Shown here one piece after another: positions 1 to 7,448 of a stretch of 64,000 nucleotides of DNA (its first letter is position 1; each line of letters starts with the position of its first letter). Position numbers and translations under genes: made by a program. This DNA is from JABMNT01 sp048262655. Lineage in GTDB: Bacteria; Pseudomonadota; Alphaproteobacteria; Rhodospirillales; Casp-alpha2. The notes under the pieces were generated by a model. The model saw nothing but the letters and a program-made list of their open reading frames with translations. It was not told the origin of the DNA and did not search any database. The stretch lies in NCBI GenBank assembly GCA_048262655.1, contig JBLXEY010000004.1, positions 186,001-250,000 of the forward strand, given 5' to 3'.

Positions 1-2
1 GC

Positions 3-515
3 GAACAGATTGAACTGACTTACGTCGGTGCCCGCGCCATGGTCGTCTATAAATTGCCACTCAATGAGGTGGTCATTGATTTTTATGACCGGCTTAAATC
101 AATTTCTCGTGGTTACGCCAGTTTTGATTATGAGCTGGATGACTATATTGAAAGTGATTTGGTCAAAGTCTCGATTTTGGTCAACGCCGAGCCGGTGGAT
201 GCGTTGTCGTTTATGGTGCATGCGACCCATGCCGAAACGCGTGGTCGCGCCATTTGTGAGCGTCTGAAAGACTTAATTCCGCGCCAACTGTTTAAAATTG
301 CTGTGCAAGCCGCCATTGGTGGCAAGGTGATTGCCCGAGCGACCGTCAACGCCATGCGCAAGGATGTGACGTCGAAGTGTTATGGTGGCGATATCACGCG
401 GAAAAAGAAGCTTCTGGAAAAGCAGAAGAAGGGCAAGAAGCGTATGCGACAATTTGGCAACGTTGAAATCCCGCAATCGGCCTTCCTGGCGGCCTTGAAA
501 ACGGGTGAAGATTAA
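3..515 (+). CDS. lepA: Elongation factor 4 (LepA), C-terminal part
   Basis: This is the C-terminal 170 residues of the ribosomal back-translocase GTPase LepA/EF4; the gene starts before the window. The frame is open from base 3. The sequence GARAMVVYKLPLNEVVIDFYD followed by LKSISRGYASFDYE is characteristic of the EF-G domain V-like segment. The LepA-specific C-terminal domain follows, with the conserved KVIARATVNAMRKDVTSKCY segment and a lysine-rich GGDITRKKKLLEKQKKGKKRM stretch that contacts tRNA and ribosome in known structures. The stop codon lies 24 bases before the convergent end of the next gene. Nothing is unusual. Identification is very secure. Confidence 0.97.
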   Translation, partial: EQIELTYVGARAMVVYKLPLNEVVIDFYDRLKSISRGYASFDYELDDYIESDLVKVSILVNAEPVDALSFMVHATHAETRGRAICERLKDLIPRQLFKIAVQAAIGGKVIARATVNAMRKDVTSKCYGGDITRKKKLLEKQKKGKKRMRQFGNVEIPQSAFLAALKTGED

Positions 516-538
516 CATCAGAGTCGCGATCTGAAGAC

Positions 539-1090
539 TTATTTGTCCTTGTAAACGCCGTCTTCCGGATCCCGTTCCACATCAATGGTTTGGGTATCTG
601 AAATCGCAATATCGATCTCCGTATTTATTTCATCGTCTGTCGGTACCGGCTCTTCTTCCATTGCTTCAAGGGCATCATGGCCGGTGTGATCGGGCGACAT
701 GTCGTCGTCCTCGTCGGCATAACCTTCGCGCTTGGCTTCGGCCGCTAATTCGTCATAGAGAAACAGATTTTCCACGTGTTTACGATGATCTTCTTCCTCG
801 GCCGGAGTCAAGCGGCGACCGGGCCTGAAATGCCAGGATAGGACCACACCGGGCAGGCCAAACAAAAACCAGGCAGGTGGTGTTAAAAGTGTCAGGACAA
901 CAGGGTCCCATAGGCCCGGGGAGATGCGCTCAATGCGAATTTGAGAGATCGTGAAATGCTTCGCAGACAAGGCGTACCAAAGTTCATGTGCAGAAACGAA
1001 CAAACCCGGTCCGGCCGTAACCGCTTCCGCCGACGCTGCAGCAAAAGCCAGAACCAGCAACACCCAGCCAAAGTAAAAGAGCCCTATCAT
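539..1090 (-). CDS. Hypothetical small membrane protein with acidic tail
   Basis: I do not recognise the family. The 183-residue product has a hydrophobic N-terminal segment (about residues 3-26) and a second hydrophobic segment around residues 63-86 (VVLTLLTPPAWFLFGLPGVVLSW). A short basic stretch with HFRPGRR comes next. The tail of about 80 residues is very rich in Asp and Glu (EDDDMSPDHTGHD) and is probably disordered and cytoplasmic. The region between the two membrane segments (AHELWYALSAKHFTISQIRIERI) would then be periplasmic. It converges on lepA and is separated from the tRNA-Ser gene by about 160 bases. The coding call rests on length, the two plausible membrane spans and the lack of any competing frame. 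Confidence 0.7.
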   Translation of the reverse strand: MIGLFYFGWVLLVLAFAAASAEAVTAGPGLFVSAHELWYALSAKHFTISQIRIERISPGLWDPVVLTLLTPPAWFLFGLPGVVLSWHFRPGRRLTPAEEEDHRKHVENLFLYDELAAEAKREGYADEDDDMSPDHTGHDALEAMEEEPVPTDDEINTEIDIAISDTQTIDVERDPEDGVYKDK

Positions 1091-1249
1091 AATGTATATA
1101 TTAGCCTAACAAACCGCATTCGCGAGGGGCTTTTGCATATTCATCAAAAATAGCTCAAAACGTTGCCCTAAATGGTTGATGTTCTGGGGGCTGTCCGCTA
1201 CTTTGCCGCCCGCAGCGCCGAGATAGGGGCGTTTGCACAAGACCCTTGC

Positions 1250-1339
1250 GGAGGGGTGGCCGAGTGGCTGAAGGCGCACGCTTGGAAAGCGTGTATGCGG
1301 GAAACCGTATCGCGGGTTCGAATCCCGCTCCCTCCGCCA
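1250..1339 (+). tRNA. tRNA-Ser (anticodon GGA)
   Basis: A complete class II tRNA folds here. The acceptor stem pairs GGAGGGG (1250-1256) with TCCCTCC (1329-1335). The discriminator base is G1336 and CCA is encoded at 1337-1339. The anticodon arm CGCTTGGAAAGCG carries GGA at 1284-1286, which reads UCC and UCU serine codons. A long variable arm follows, and the T arm CGGGTTCGAATCCCG is intact. The 3' end of this gene is repeated at 19111-19125 beside an integrase, so it appears to be the integration target of an island. Confidence 0.98.
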
Positions 1340-1340
1340 G
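1326..1340 (+). repeat. Putative attL core within the tRNA-Ser 3' end
   Basis: The 15 bases CGCTCCCTCCGCCAG run from the T arm through the CCA end of tRNA-Ser. They recur exactly, in the same orientation, at 19111-19125, just upstream of a tyrosine integrase gene. Tyrosine integrases of the P4 type commonly recombine in tRNA 3' ends, leaving such direct repeats at both ends of the insert. The tRNA stays intact at this end. Confidence 0.7.
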
Positions 1341-1431
1341 TTCTCCTAAAGTCCCACCTTAGCAACACCTTCAGCGCTACCTGAGGCTTCTCCAAGCGTT
1401 CTGCTAGACAAGACGCTACACAGGAGTAGTC

Positions 1432-2169
1432 ATGAAGTTGCACCAAAGAGGACAGACATATCACCTTAGAATTCGCGTACCATCAGACCTGATCGACGTT
1501 ATTGGTAAACGGGAAATCCATCAATCTCTCAGAACTTCCGATGGCAGGAAGGCAAGATCGAACGCTACAACGTTAAGGGCATCCATCACCAATGGGTTTG
1601 AAAGACTGAGACTCGCTCGTCTTACCAATCAGAGTGAAGACCAACTCTCTGAACTGGCTAATGGGTTTCTTGGTAACCTTGGCAGTACACGAAGGAACAA
1701 TGGTACCAAATCCACTGTTAGAAAGCCACTGAGGTTGAGACAACTCATGGACATGTACCTCTCTGAGAAGGAAGCCTCTGTTGACCCAAGAAGTTATGGG
1801 AAGATGGAGCTGAGCTTTCGCATGGCGATCCACCTGATCGGAGACGTTCTTTTGAAAGACCTGAACCGATCAGTGTGTCGGTCTTATCGAGAGGACCTGA
1901 GACAGACTCCAAAGTACCTCTTACGGAACGACCAAGCATCGAAGAACAAGGAACGGGTTCTCTCTGATAAGACCGTGAACCATCACCTGCAGTATCTGTC
2001 AGCCCTGCTTCGTTGGGGTACCTTGGAGGAGTTGATCACTGGAAACCCTGCCGAGGGCCTGTCCATAAGGAAGCGACAACGGGATTGGGAGGAACGGTTT
2101 ATCGAGCCGGGAAAACCGGTCCAAAACGCGTTTGTCGAAAGTTTCAACGGAAGGTTCAGGGATGAATAA
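1432..2169 (+). pseudogene. Truncated tyrosine integrase fused to an IS3 transposase tail
   Basis: The first about 220 codons encode the N-terminal half of a phage-type integrase. It begins KLHQRGQTYHLRIRVPSDL, the DUF6538-like N-terminal module often found in integrases, followed by a SAM-like core-binding domain (about residues 105-215, with DKTVNHHLQYLSALLRWG). The catalytic domain with its Arg, His-x-x-Arg and Tyr residues is missing. From base 2098 the frame runs into IS sequence (FIEPGKPVQNAFVESFNGRF), which gives a chimeric C-terminus ending at TAA 2169. The ATG at 1432 has an AGGAG ribosome-binding site. The gene starts 92 bases after tRNA-Ser, the usual place for an island integrase. 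It cannot be catalytically active. The likely cause is IS insertion followed by deletion. Confidence 0.85.
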
Positions 2170-2356
2170 CTGAACGAGCATTGGTTCACCAGTCTGGCTG
2201 ACGCCAGACGAAGAATTGAGGAATGGAGGATTGATTATAACACACGACGACCACACAGTTCGCTGGGCTATCTGATACCCGTTGAATACGCCCGCAAAGG
2301 CAATTATCGTACGGAAGAACTCTCAAGCTAAATGACCAGTTACTGGGGGCAGGTCA
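2098..2356 (+). mobile_element. IS3-family element, right-end fragment (copy 1)
   Basis: This 259-bp segment matches 15798-16056 base for base except at five positions, with no gaps and a constant offset of 13,700. It encodes the end of an IS407-group-like OrfB transposase (FVESFNGRFRDE, stop, LNEHWFTSLADARRRIEEW) and ends in the right inverted repeat TGGGGGCAGGTCA. The left part of the element is absent, and integrase sequence directly abuts base 2098. The in-frame TAA at 2167-2169, where the family normally has Cys, is shared with copy 2. Confidence 0.9.
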
Positions 2357-2484
2357 CATGGCGATATCTGCTTTCAGTGGCTCGCTTTGTAATTCTGTGC
2401 CATTTTATAATTATATAGATATATTTAGATATATCGGTTTATAATAATGTTGAGGATTAATTTATACTCAACGGGAGGTTACGC
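2357..2484 (+). promoter_or_regulatory. AT-rich leader of the DsrE-like gene
   Basis: The stretch between the IS end and the DsrE-like gene is strongly AT-rich, with repeated ATATA tracts at about 2405-2450 (TTATATAGATATATTTAGATA). It ends in a clear ribosome-binding site, GGGAGG, before the ATG at 2485. It probably holds the promoter, and perhaps an operator for the cluster's ArsR-type regulator, whose known targets are AT-rich inverted repeats. No exact motif can be assigned. Confidence 0.4.
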
Positions 2485-2937
2485 ATGAAGAATTCGATTT
2501 ACAGTTTAGTCTCAATTGTTTTACTCGCCTTACTCGCCATCTCACCGACCAACACGTTTGCTGCAGGTAAGACGCACCATGTCGCAATTCATATAGACGA
2601 CTCGGATCCCGCTCGAATGAATATGGCCCTTAATAATGCACAGAATGTTTCCAAATACTATGAGTCTGTTGGTGACGAAGTGGTCATCGAGATTGTTGCC
2701 TATGGGCCGGGACTAAACATGCTGGTCGAAGGCAAATCTCCTGTGAAAACGCGCATTTCCGCTATGAGTTTGGAAATAAGTAAGTTGCAGTTTAGTGCAT
2801 GTGGTAACACCCTTCATAAAATGTCCGAAAAAACAGGCACGGAAATCAAGCTACTGTCTGAAGCAACAATTGTTCCTTCCGGTGTCGTGCGACTGATCGA
2901 ATTACAAGAAAAGGGATTCAGTTACGTCCGTCCATAG
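2485..2937 (+). CDS. Exported DsrE/DsrF-like family protein
   Basis: The product has 150 residues with a cleavable signal peptide (MKNSIYSLVSIVLLALLAIS, cleaved near TFAAG), so it acts in the periplasm. The mature part shows the DsrE/F-like Rossmann-type fold pattern: a first strand HHVAIHIDDSD, the helix DPARMNMALNNAQNVSKYY, then VVIEIVAYGPGLNML, and a single conserved-type cysteine in KLQFSACGNTL (Cys106). DsrE-family proteins bind or carry persulfide sulfur on such a cysteine. Exported members occur next to sox genes, so a role in holding or passing on sulfane sulfur is a reasonable inference. It is the first gene inside the left IS copy and is followed about 120 bases later by the soxW-like gene. 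Confidence 0.75.
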   Translation: MKNSIYSLVSIVLLALLAISPTNTFAAGKTHHVAIHIDDSDPARMNMALNNAQNVSKYYESVGDEVVIEIVAYGPGLNMLVEGKSPVKTRISAMSLEISKLQFSACGNTLHKMSEKTGTEIKLLSEATIVPSGVVRLIELQEKGFSYVRP

Positions 2938-3059
2938 GGAAGGTTATCCGTTATAACAGCAAACAGTCCCGTCAAGGGAGAGACGCGGCAGCAAGACGTT
3001 GTGGCGATCGGTTCCCTGACAATTCTTGTATGTCGCTAAATAGGATGAGGTTAAATAGG

Positions 3060-3692
3060 ATGATTTCACGCCGCAAATTTTCGAAAAACTGTGCAGCAGC
3101 ACTTGGCTCACTTGTAGCAGCACCCGTTTTGGGTTCGATGCCAACGCGACCGGCTCATGCAGGAACCATGTCTGATGACGGTTTGCACATACAGGACTGG
3201 TTCTTAGATAGTTTTCTGGAGCTTCAGGACGACCTGTCATCAGCGTCAGACGCTGGCAAACATTTTGCGGTAATTTTTGAACAGCGTGGCTGTCCTTACT
3301 GCGCGAAAACACATGAGGTAAATTTTAGCCATCCCAAAGTTCTTGACTACATCCCCAAAAATTTTGATGTCTTACAACTGAATTTGCATGGCAGCCGTGA
3401 AGTTGTCGACTTTGATGGCGAGGTTCTTGAAGAACGGCGCCTAGCCAGAAAATGGCTGGTTAATTTCACTCCAACGATTGTTTTTTTTCCAAAGGACCGT
3501 GAGCTGACTAAAGGAAAATCGGGGCGGCACGCCGAAATTGCTCGGCTCCCCGGATACTTCAAACCCTTCTCGTTTATAAGTATGTTTCGTTATGTCCGCA
3601 ATGAAGTCTATATTGATAATACGTTCCAGAACTTTCTTTCTGCAGAAATCTCCGCCTATAAAGCGGCATCTGGTCCGACCTCTAAATGGTAG
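3060..3692 (+). CDS. soxW: SoxW-like periplasmic thioredoxin
   Basis: This is a thioredoxin-fold protein of about 210 residues. The N-terminus MISRRKFSKNCAAALGSLVAAP looks like a twin-arginine or Sec signal peptide, cleaved near PAHA. The thioredoxin motif is FEQRGCPYCAKT with Cys78 and Cys81, and the cis-proline strand is NFTPTIVFF. This matches SoxW-type thioredoxins, which take electrons from the membrane protein SoxV and keep SoxYZ reduced. I chose the ATG at 3060 because it starts the signal peptide; in-frame ATGs at 3045 and 3030 are also possible. SoxV is encoded at 7449, in the same cluster but not adjacent. A second thioredoxin (SoxS) lies at 6919. The exact subfamily name is an inference from context. 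Confidence 0.8.
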   Translation: MISRRKFSKNCAAALGSLVAAPVLGSMPTRPAHAGTMSDDGLHIQDWFLDSFLELQDDLSSASDAGKHFAVIFEQRGCPYCAKTHEVNFSHPKVLDYIPKNFDVLQLNLHGSREVVDFDGEVLEERRLARKWLVNFTPTIVFFPKDRELTKGKSGRHAEIARLPGYFKPFSFISMFRYVRNEVYIDNTFQNFLSAEISAYKAASGPTSKW

Positions 3693-3774
3693 GGTTGCCA
3701 AGTCAGATTTGTGTTCCCCAACTGGCGGCTGAAGGTGCAGCAATTGCATGAACCTTTTTGAGGCCTTGCCGGGC

Positions 3775-4764
3775 TCATTCGAATTCCATTTCAACAAAAA
3801 CATAGCCAGCATTTCTGCTCGCAAGCTGCTCAAACGTGTCCAATTTTTTATATGGCGTTTGGTCGACATAATAGGCATTTTTCAAAGTTCCGCCTCCATC
3901 CAAATGCTTTTCAATCTGCGCACGCAGATAGACCAGATAATCCCGGGTATACCGTCGAACTTGAGCCATGTTGGTCGGGTGCCCGTGGCCTGGAATCACA
4001 TAAATCGCTTTCAGAGGCTCAAATTTGGTGTCCCAGGTCTCGATCCAGCTGCCCGTCACGGTGTCAGCAAAAATTGGTAGCAAACGTTCGTGAAAGGCCA
4101 TGTCCCCAGCGATCACAAGTCCCTGCTCAGGTAACCAAACACTTATGTCACCTGCGCTGTGCGCAGGGCCAAGATGCAAAACTTCGATATGGAACTTGCC
4201 CATTTTAATTATTTTCTTGTCGTCGAAAGTCTCTGTGGGTGGTGTCACTTCCGTCCCGGCTGAGATCACAGGCCCATTATAGTTGCGCATGTTAGCGAGG
4301 CTTTCATGACCGTGCGCAGCAAACTCTTCAGCCGCATCTGAATGCGCCAGGATCGGAACCCCTTGTTTCGCCCAGTACGTGTTGCCGAGCATCGCGTGAC
4401 CCTGTCCGTTTTCATTTATCACCAGTCGAACGGGTTCATTCGTGATTTCCATAATTTCAGCGTGCAACGCCTCAGCCAATTTTACACATGCTCCACCATT
4501 AATGACGACGACGCCATCTCCGGTGACGATGAAGCTCAAATTGTTATTGTGGCCAAAGTTTTCTTTAGAGGGAGGTGCGGTAGCGCCGATGGCTGACCAA
4601 ACGTGCGGGATGACTTCGACGGGCTTGGCATACAAAGCTGATCCCGGATATTGATCCGCAATACTTTCGCTGGCGTGTGCAATACCAGTTAACAAATTGA
4701 ACGCACAAGTTGCTACGAGAAAAACCCTGCCTAGGCTTTTTAAAACATTCAGAATATTTACCAC
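3775..4764 (-). CDS. SoxH-like metallo-beta-lactamase-fold protein with altered metal motif
   Basis: This exported MBL-fold protein of 329 residues has a signal peptide ending near AHASES. It resembles the SoxH and quinoprotein-relay hydrolases of sox clusters. The fold is visible from SFIVTGDGVVVINGG (77-91) through VIPGHGHPTN (257-266). Several later metal ligands are present: His202 in LGPAHSAGD, Asp221 in IAGDMAFH and His260 in PGHGH. The first motif, normally HxHxDH after VIN, reads NENGQGHA (117-124), so none of its four usual ligands is kept in place. The start is GTG with a GGGAGC ribosome-binding site. It converges with soxW and follows soxT on the same strand after a 96-base AT-rich gap. 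The substrate is unknown, and SoxH is not essential for thiosulfate oxidation in studied species. Confidence 0.8.
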   Translation of the reverse strand: MVNILNVLKSLGRVFLVATCAFNLLTGIAHASESIADQYPGSALYAKPVEVIPHVWSAIGATAPPSKENFGHNNNLSFIVTGDGVVVINGGACVKLAEALHAEIMEITNEPVRLVINENGQGHAMLGNTYWAKQGVPILAHSDAAEEFAAHGHESLANMRNYNGPVISAGTEVTPPTETFDDKKIIKMGKFHIEVLHLGPAHSAGDISVWLPEQGLVIAGDMAFHERLLPIFADTVTGSWIETWDTKFEPLKAIYVIPGHGHPTNMAQVRRYTRDYLVYLRAQIEKHLDGGGTLKNAYYVDQTPYKKLDTFEQLASRNAGYVFVEMEFE

Positions 4765-4860
4765 ATTGAAGCTCCCATTGATTCACCCATGCAATAACAC
4801 ATAGAGACATATGAATATTAACAAATGAAAGTTATTACATGCGGGACGTTGAATAAAGAC

Positions 4861-5943
4861 TCAAGATTGTGACGAAAAAGTCCACCCGTGTATCAAAACA
4901 TGGAGGCCAATGGCTGCCCCAAGCCACATGGAGGTAAGTGCAAAGAAAGACGGTATCGCAAGTGACGACACTCCAGATAAGCCTTGGCCAACCGAGCACC
5001 CCATGGAGAGAACTCCACCGATGCCCATCAAATTAGCACCCAAGATATGGCGGCGCATTTCGCGCGGCTCATCATACCCATCTAATCGCAGTTCGTGTTT
5101 TACTGCGGCAGCAATAAATGCTCCCAATAGTGTGCCAACGAAAACGCCGACGCTAAAAGTTGCCGTAGCACCTGTAAACGTCATTAAGTAGATAACAGTA
5201 TTCCCAGCAGCTGACACAAAACTGAGAGATTCAATCGGCTGAGGGTCAAAGGCGTCAGCGCCAATATTTGCCGTTATATACCAGCCCATTACGACGAGAA
5301 GGCCAACAATCGCCCCGCCAAACACGATTTTAGGCTCAAGTCGGAATTTGCGATCAGAAAAACACCAGGCTGCAAGCGACAGAGAAACAAATAAGGCAAC
5401 AGGCAAAAGTAACGTTTCCTGGTTCAAACCAAACAATTGGCCGAGCAACGAATGCAGCGTCGCATTTTGACCATTCTCGAGAGGAATCGATAACGGCTCG
5501 ATGAGTTGCAAACGGGGAATCGCTAACAGCCCTCGGATGGTAATGTAACCGGTAACACCAACAATAATAATGGTCACCATACCTCGCATATCACCGCCTC
5601 CAGCGCGAAGAATGGAGCCAAAGCCACAGGTGCCAACAGCAGCCATGCCGATACCAAACAGAAGCCCACCGACAATCGGCCCTGCAATCGCGACACGGGG
5701 AAGATAATGAACAGTGCTTTCCAAGGAGATCAAACCAAGGTCGATCAGAATTCCTGTACCGGCAATTGCAACTGCAATTGCCAGCACCCACATCCGCAGT
5801 TGCAACCAATTGTTGCCATAAATAGCCGTCTCAACAGCGCTCAACGTGCAGAAGCGGGTCAATCTCGCGACAAAACCTAGTAAAAACCCGACCACGCCAC
5901 CAAGAAGCGTAGTAAGAATCCATACCGGCATGCCCTCTAGCAT
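4861..5943 (-). CDS. soxT: YeeE/YedE-family sulfur-compound transporter (SoxT-type)
   Basis: This 360-residue inner-membrane protein has about nine to ten hydrophobic segments and the duplicated YeeE/YedE (DUF395) architecture. Conserved-type cysteines sit in the repeated pore motifs: ARLTRFCTLSAVE (first repeat), AVGTCGFGSILRAGGGDMRG, and LSMGCSVGQGLSGVSSLA (second repeat). In characterised YeeE proteins such cysteines line a thiosulfate path. In sox clusters the family is called SoxT and has been linked to sulfur-compound transport and signalling to SoxR. It lies 40 bases downstream of soxR on the same strand, probably co-transcribed with it. The start is ATG. The family is secure; import of thiosulfate rather than export of another sulfur species is an inference. 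Confidence 0.88.
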   Translation of the reverse strand: MLEGMPVWILTTLLGGVVGFLLGFVARLTRFCTLSAVETAIYGNNWLQLRMWVLAIAVAIAGTGILIDLGLISLESTVHYLPRVAIAGPIVGGLLFGIGMAAVGTCGFGSILRAGGGDMRGMVTIIIVGVTGYITIRGLLAIPRLQLIEPLSIPLENGQNATLHSLLGQLFGLNQETLLLPVALFVSLSLAAWCFSDRKFRLEPKIVFGGAIVGLLVVMGWYITANIGADAFDPQPIESLSFVSAAGNTVIYLMTFTGATATFSVGVFVGTLLGAFIAAAVKHELRLDGYDEPREMRRHILGANLMGIGGVLSMGCSVGQGLSGVSSLAIPSFFALTSMWLGAAIGLHVLIHGWTFSSQS

Positions 5944-5983
5944 TTAGAGCTTTCCACATTGCTGATGGATCTTGGGAAACCGT

Positions 5984-6310
5984 CTAGGTAGCACAATAGA
6001 GCCTGTAGAGTGTCTGTATGATCTCTTTTGTACTTGGATCTGCTATTGAATAGTAAATTGTTTTACCTTCGCGCCGTGTTGATACAAGGTCGTCTGCCCG
6101 TAAACGGGTAAGCAGTTGAGAGACCGCAGGCTGTTTTAAAGATAGCAATTCTTCAAGTTCTGTAACGGCCTTTTCACCATCAGCAAGCAAACACATAATC
6201 AACAAACGATGCTCATGGCCTAACGCCTTCATGACATTGGCCGCATGGCAGGCGTTGTCCACCATATCTTGTTTAAACTCTAGAAGTTCTGCGTTACTCG
6301 GCAGTGACAT
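5984..6310 (-). CDS. soxR: ArsR-family sulfide-responsive repressor SoxR/BigR type
   Basis: This is a 108-residue winged-helix regulator. The recognition region is LEELLSLKQPAVSQLLTRLRADDLVSTRREGKTIYYSI (about 53-89). Cys40 in LLIMCLLADG and Cys106 in LYRLYCAT match the pair of cysteines that form a persulfide or polysulfide link in SoxR and BigR-type sensors; a third cysteine is at position 21. In studied sulfur oxidisers this protein represses sox genes until sulfide or thiosulfate-derived persulfide is present. It sits between soxT and the glcG-like gene on the minus strand, with an 84-base AT-rich gap upstream that could hold its own promoter and operator. Confidence 0.88.
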   Translation of the reverse strand: MSLPSNAELLEFKQDMVDNACHAANVMKALGHEHRLLIMCLLADGEKAVTELEELLSLKQPAVSQLLTRLRADDLVSTRREGKTIYYSIADPSTKEIIQTLYRLYCAT

Positions 6311-6394
6311 TTTAACAGTCCATTCTTATAGAAAAATTTTATTATATACACTGTTGTCAGTAGCATACATTAGGGCACGTTTCACATTTTTTTC

Positions 6395-6904
6395 TCAAAA
6401 CTCAAGATCAAGTGCAATTACCTCCAGACCCGCGAGAGCACATTCATGATCAAGATCACCACCTGGTGCGCCGGACACACCGATTGCACCTACTAATGAC
6501 CCAGCAGCCTCCACAGGAATGCCACCACCGACGGCCATCACCTGGCTCACAGCACGGATACCTGATAACGGTTCTCCCGCTTTCGTCACGTCCGAAAACT
6601 CCATTGTATTTGTTCGGAAGCTGACGGCACTCCAGGCTTTACGAAAAGAAGTTTCGATCGTATGTGCCCCAGCATATCGATCACGCAATGCAACTTGCGT
6701 CAATCCAGATCGATCCACAATAGTCACAGCGACCTGATATCCTTTATCAGCACAATATGACATGGTCGACGAGGCTAGCTTCAATGCCAGAGCTGGCGAC
6801 ATGTTACGAAACGTAACAAGATTTTCATTGTCTTCTTGAGCTTTCAGTTCTGACACGAAGGCCAAGCCTAACAAAAAGACTGCAGACATTATGTATGCAC
6901 GCAT
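6395..6904 (-). CDS. Exported GlcG/HbpS-like haem-binding family protein
   Basis: This protein of about 169 residues has a signal peptide (MRAYIMSAVFLLGLAFVSEL, cleaved near KAQ). It shows the GlcG/HbpS family layout: a first helix LALKLASSTMSYCADKG, the strand YQVAVTIVDRSGLTQVALR, then AHTIETSFRKAWSAVSFRTNT, and the glycine-rich AVGGGIPVEAAGSLVGAIGVSG motif near the end. Family members include haem-binding HbpS, and exported forms recur in redox operons. Its job with Sox is unknown; binding or protecting haem for the Sox cytochromes is one possibility. An upstream ATG at 6922 would overlap the soxS stop as ATGA. I prefer the ATG at 6904 because GAGGGG lies at the right distance. Confidence 0.75.
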   Translation of the reverse strand: MRAYIMSAVFLLGLAFVSELKAQEDNENLVTFRNMSPALALKLASSTMSYCADKGYQVAVTIVDRSGLTQVALRDRYAGAHTIETSFRKAWSAVSFRTNTMEFSDVTKAGEPLSGIRAVSQVMAVGGGIPVEAAGSLVGAIGVSGAPGGDLDHECALAGLEVIALDLEF

Positions 6905-6918
6905 GGTTTGATATCCCC

Positions 6919-7359
6919 TCATTTTTTAGACGGTTCACGCAGACCCGCATTTGTTAAAACTTCATTCCATAGCGGCCAGAAAAAATCGGCCCCTGCATAT
7001 CCGCGCAACCTTCCTTTCTCTTGCCCATCGACCATGAGAACAAATACCGGCGTGTATCTAGGCCAACGAAGATGGTCAAGACCAGATGGCTTCGGCCCAT
7101 GAATGTCGACGCGGTGCAAAGGCGCGGTCTTCCCTTCCCAAGTGTTGGGATACGCTGTTGCAATATCTGCGTCCCATCTTTCACACCACTCACATCCATC
7201 GCGCTCAAACATGATCATTTGAATATTTGGATCACTCGATTTTTCAGGCCGGCTTTCTGCAGCCGCAATACCGTTAGCCGAGCTCAGCCCCCAAAACAGG
7301 GGTATGAACAGCGCAAGAATACGAAGAGTGAAATTGGGAATTGGCAATATTGTCAACAT
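6919..7359 (-). CDS. soxS: SoxS-like periplasmic thioredoxin
   Basis: The product has 146 residues when started at the ATG at 7359, giving a clean signal peptide (TLRILALFIPLFWGLSSANG, cleaved near IAAAES). The mature domain is thioredoxin-like with IMFERDGCEWCERWD (Cys56 and Cys59), HRVDIHGP and a RYTPVFVLMVDG strand that carries the cis-proline. This matches SoxS, which reactivates SoxYZ in the Paracoccus sox system. It is the first gene of the minus-strand arm, divergent from soxV across an 89-base AT-rich region, and its stop overlaps or lies very close to the next gene. The frame continues upstream to 7419, but that extension spoils the signal peptide. Confidence 0.82.
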   Translation of the reverse strand: MLTILPIPNFTLRILALFIPLFWGLSSANGIAAAESRPEKSSDPNIQMIMFERDGCEWCERWDADIATAYPNTWEGKTAPLHRVDIHGPKPSGLDHLRWPRYTPVFVLMVDGQEKGRLRGYAGADFFWPLWNEVLTNAGLREPSKK

Positions 7360-7448
7360 GGCGCTATTATAATTAAAAAAATTGCAATATGTATATATGA
7401 AAGTATTTTCCTGTTGCAACGTTGATTTGTGTCGAGAAGGATTAAAAA
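7360..7448. promoter_or_regulatory. Divergent soxS/soxV promoter region
   Basis: This 89-base gap separates the minus-strand soxS arm from the plus-strand soxV arm. It is very AT-rich, with TATATATGAA at about 7393-7402, whose reverse complement TTCATATATA recurs at 8221-8230 before soxX. It ends in GAGAAGGA, the ribosome-binding site of soxV. SoxR/BigR-type repressors bind AT-rich dyads in such intergenic regions, so it is a likely control point, though no exact operator can be named. Confidence 0.5.

Noticed and set aside
2944..3312. Minus-strand frame opposite soxW
   Set aside because: It overlaps the thioredoxin motif of soxW on the other strand and has no supporting features.
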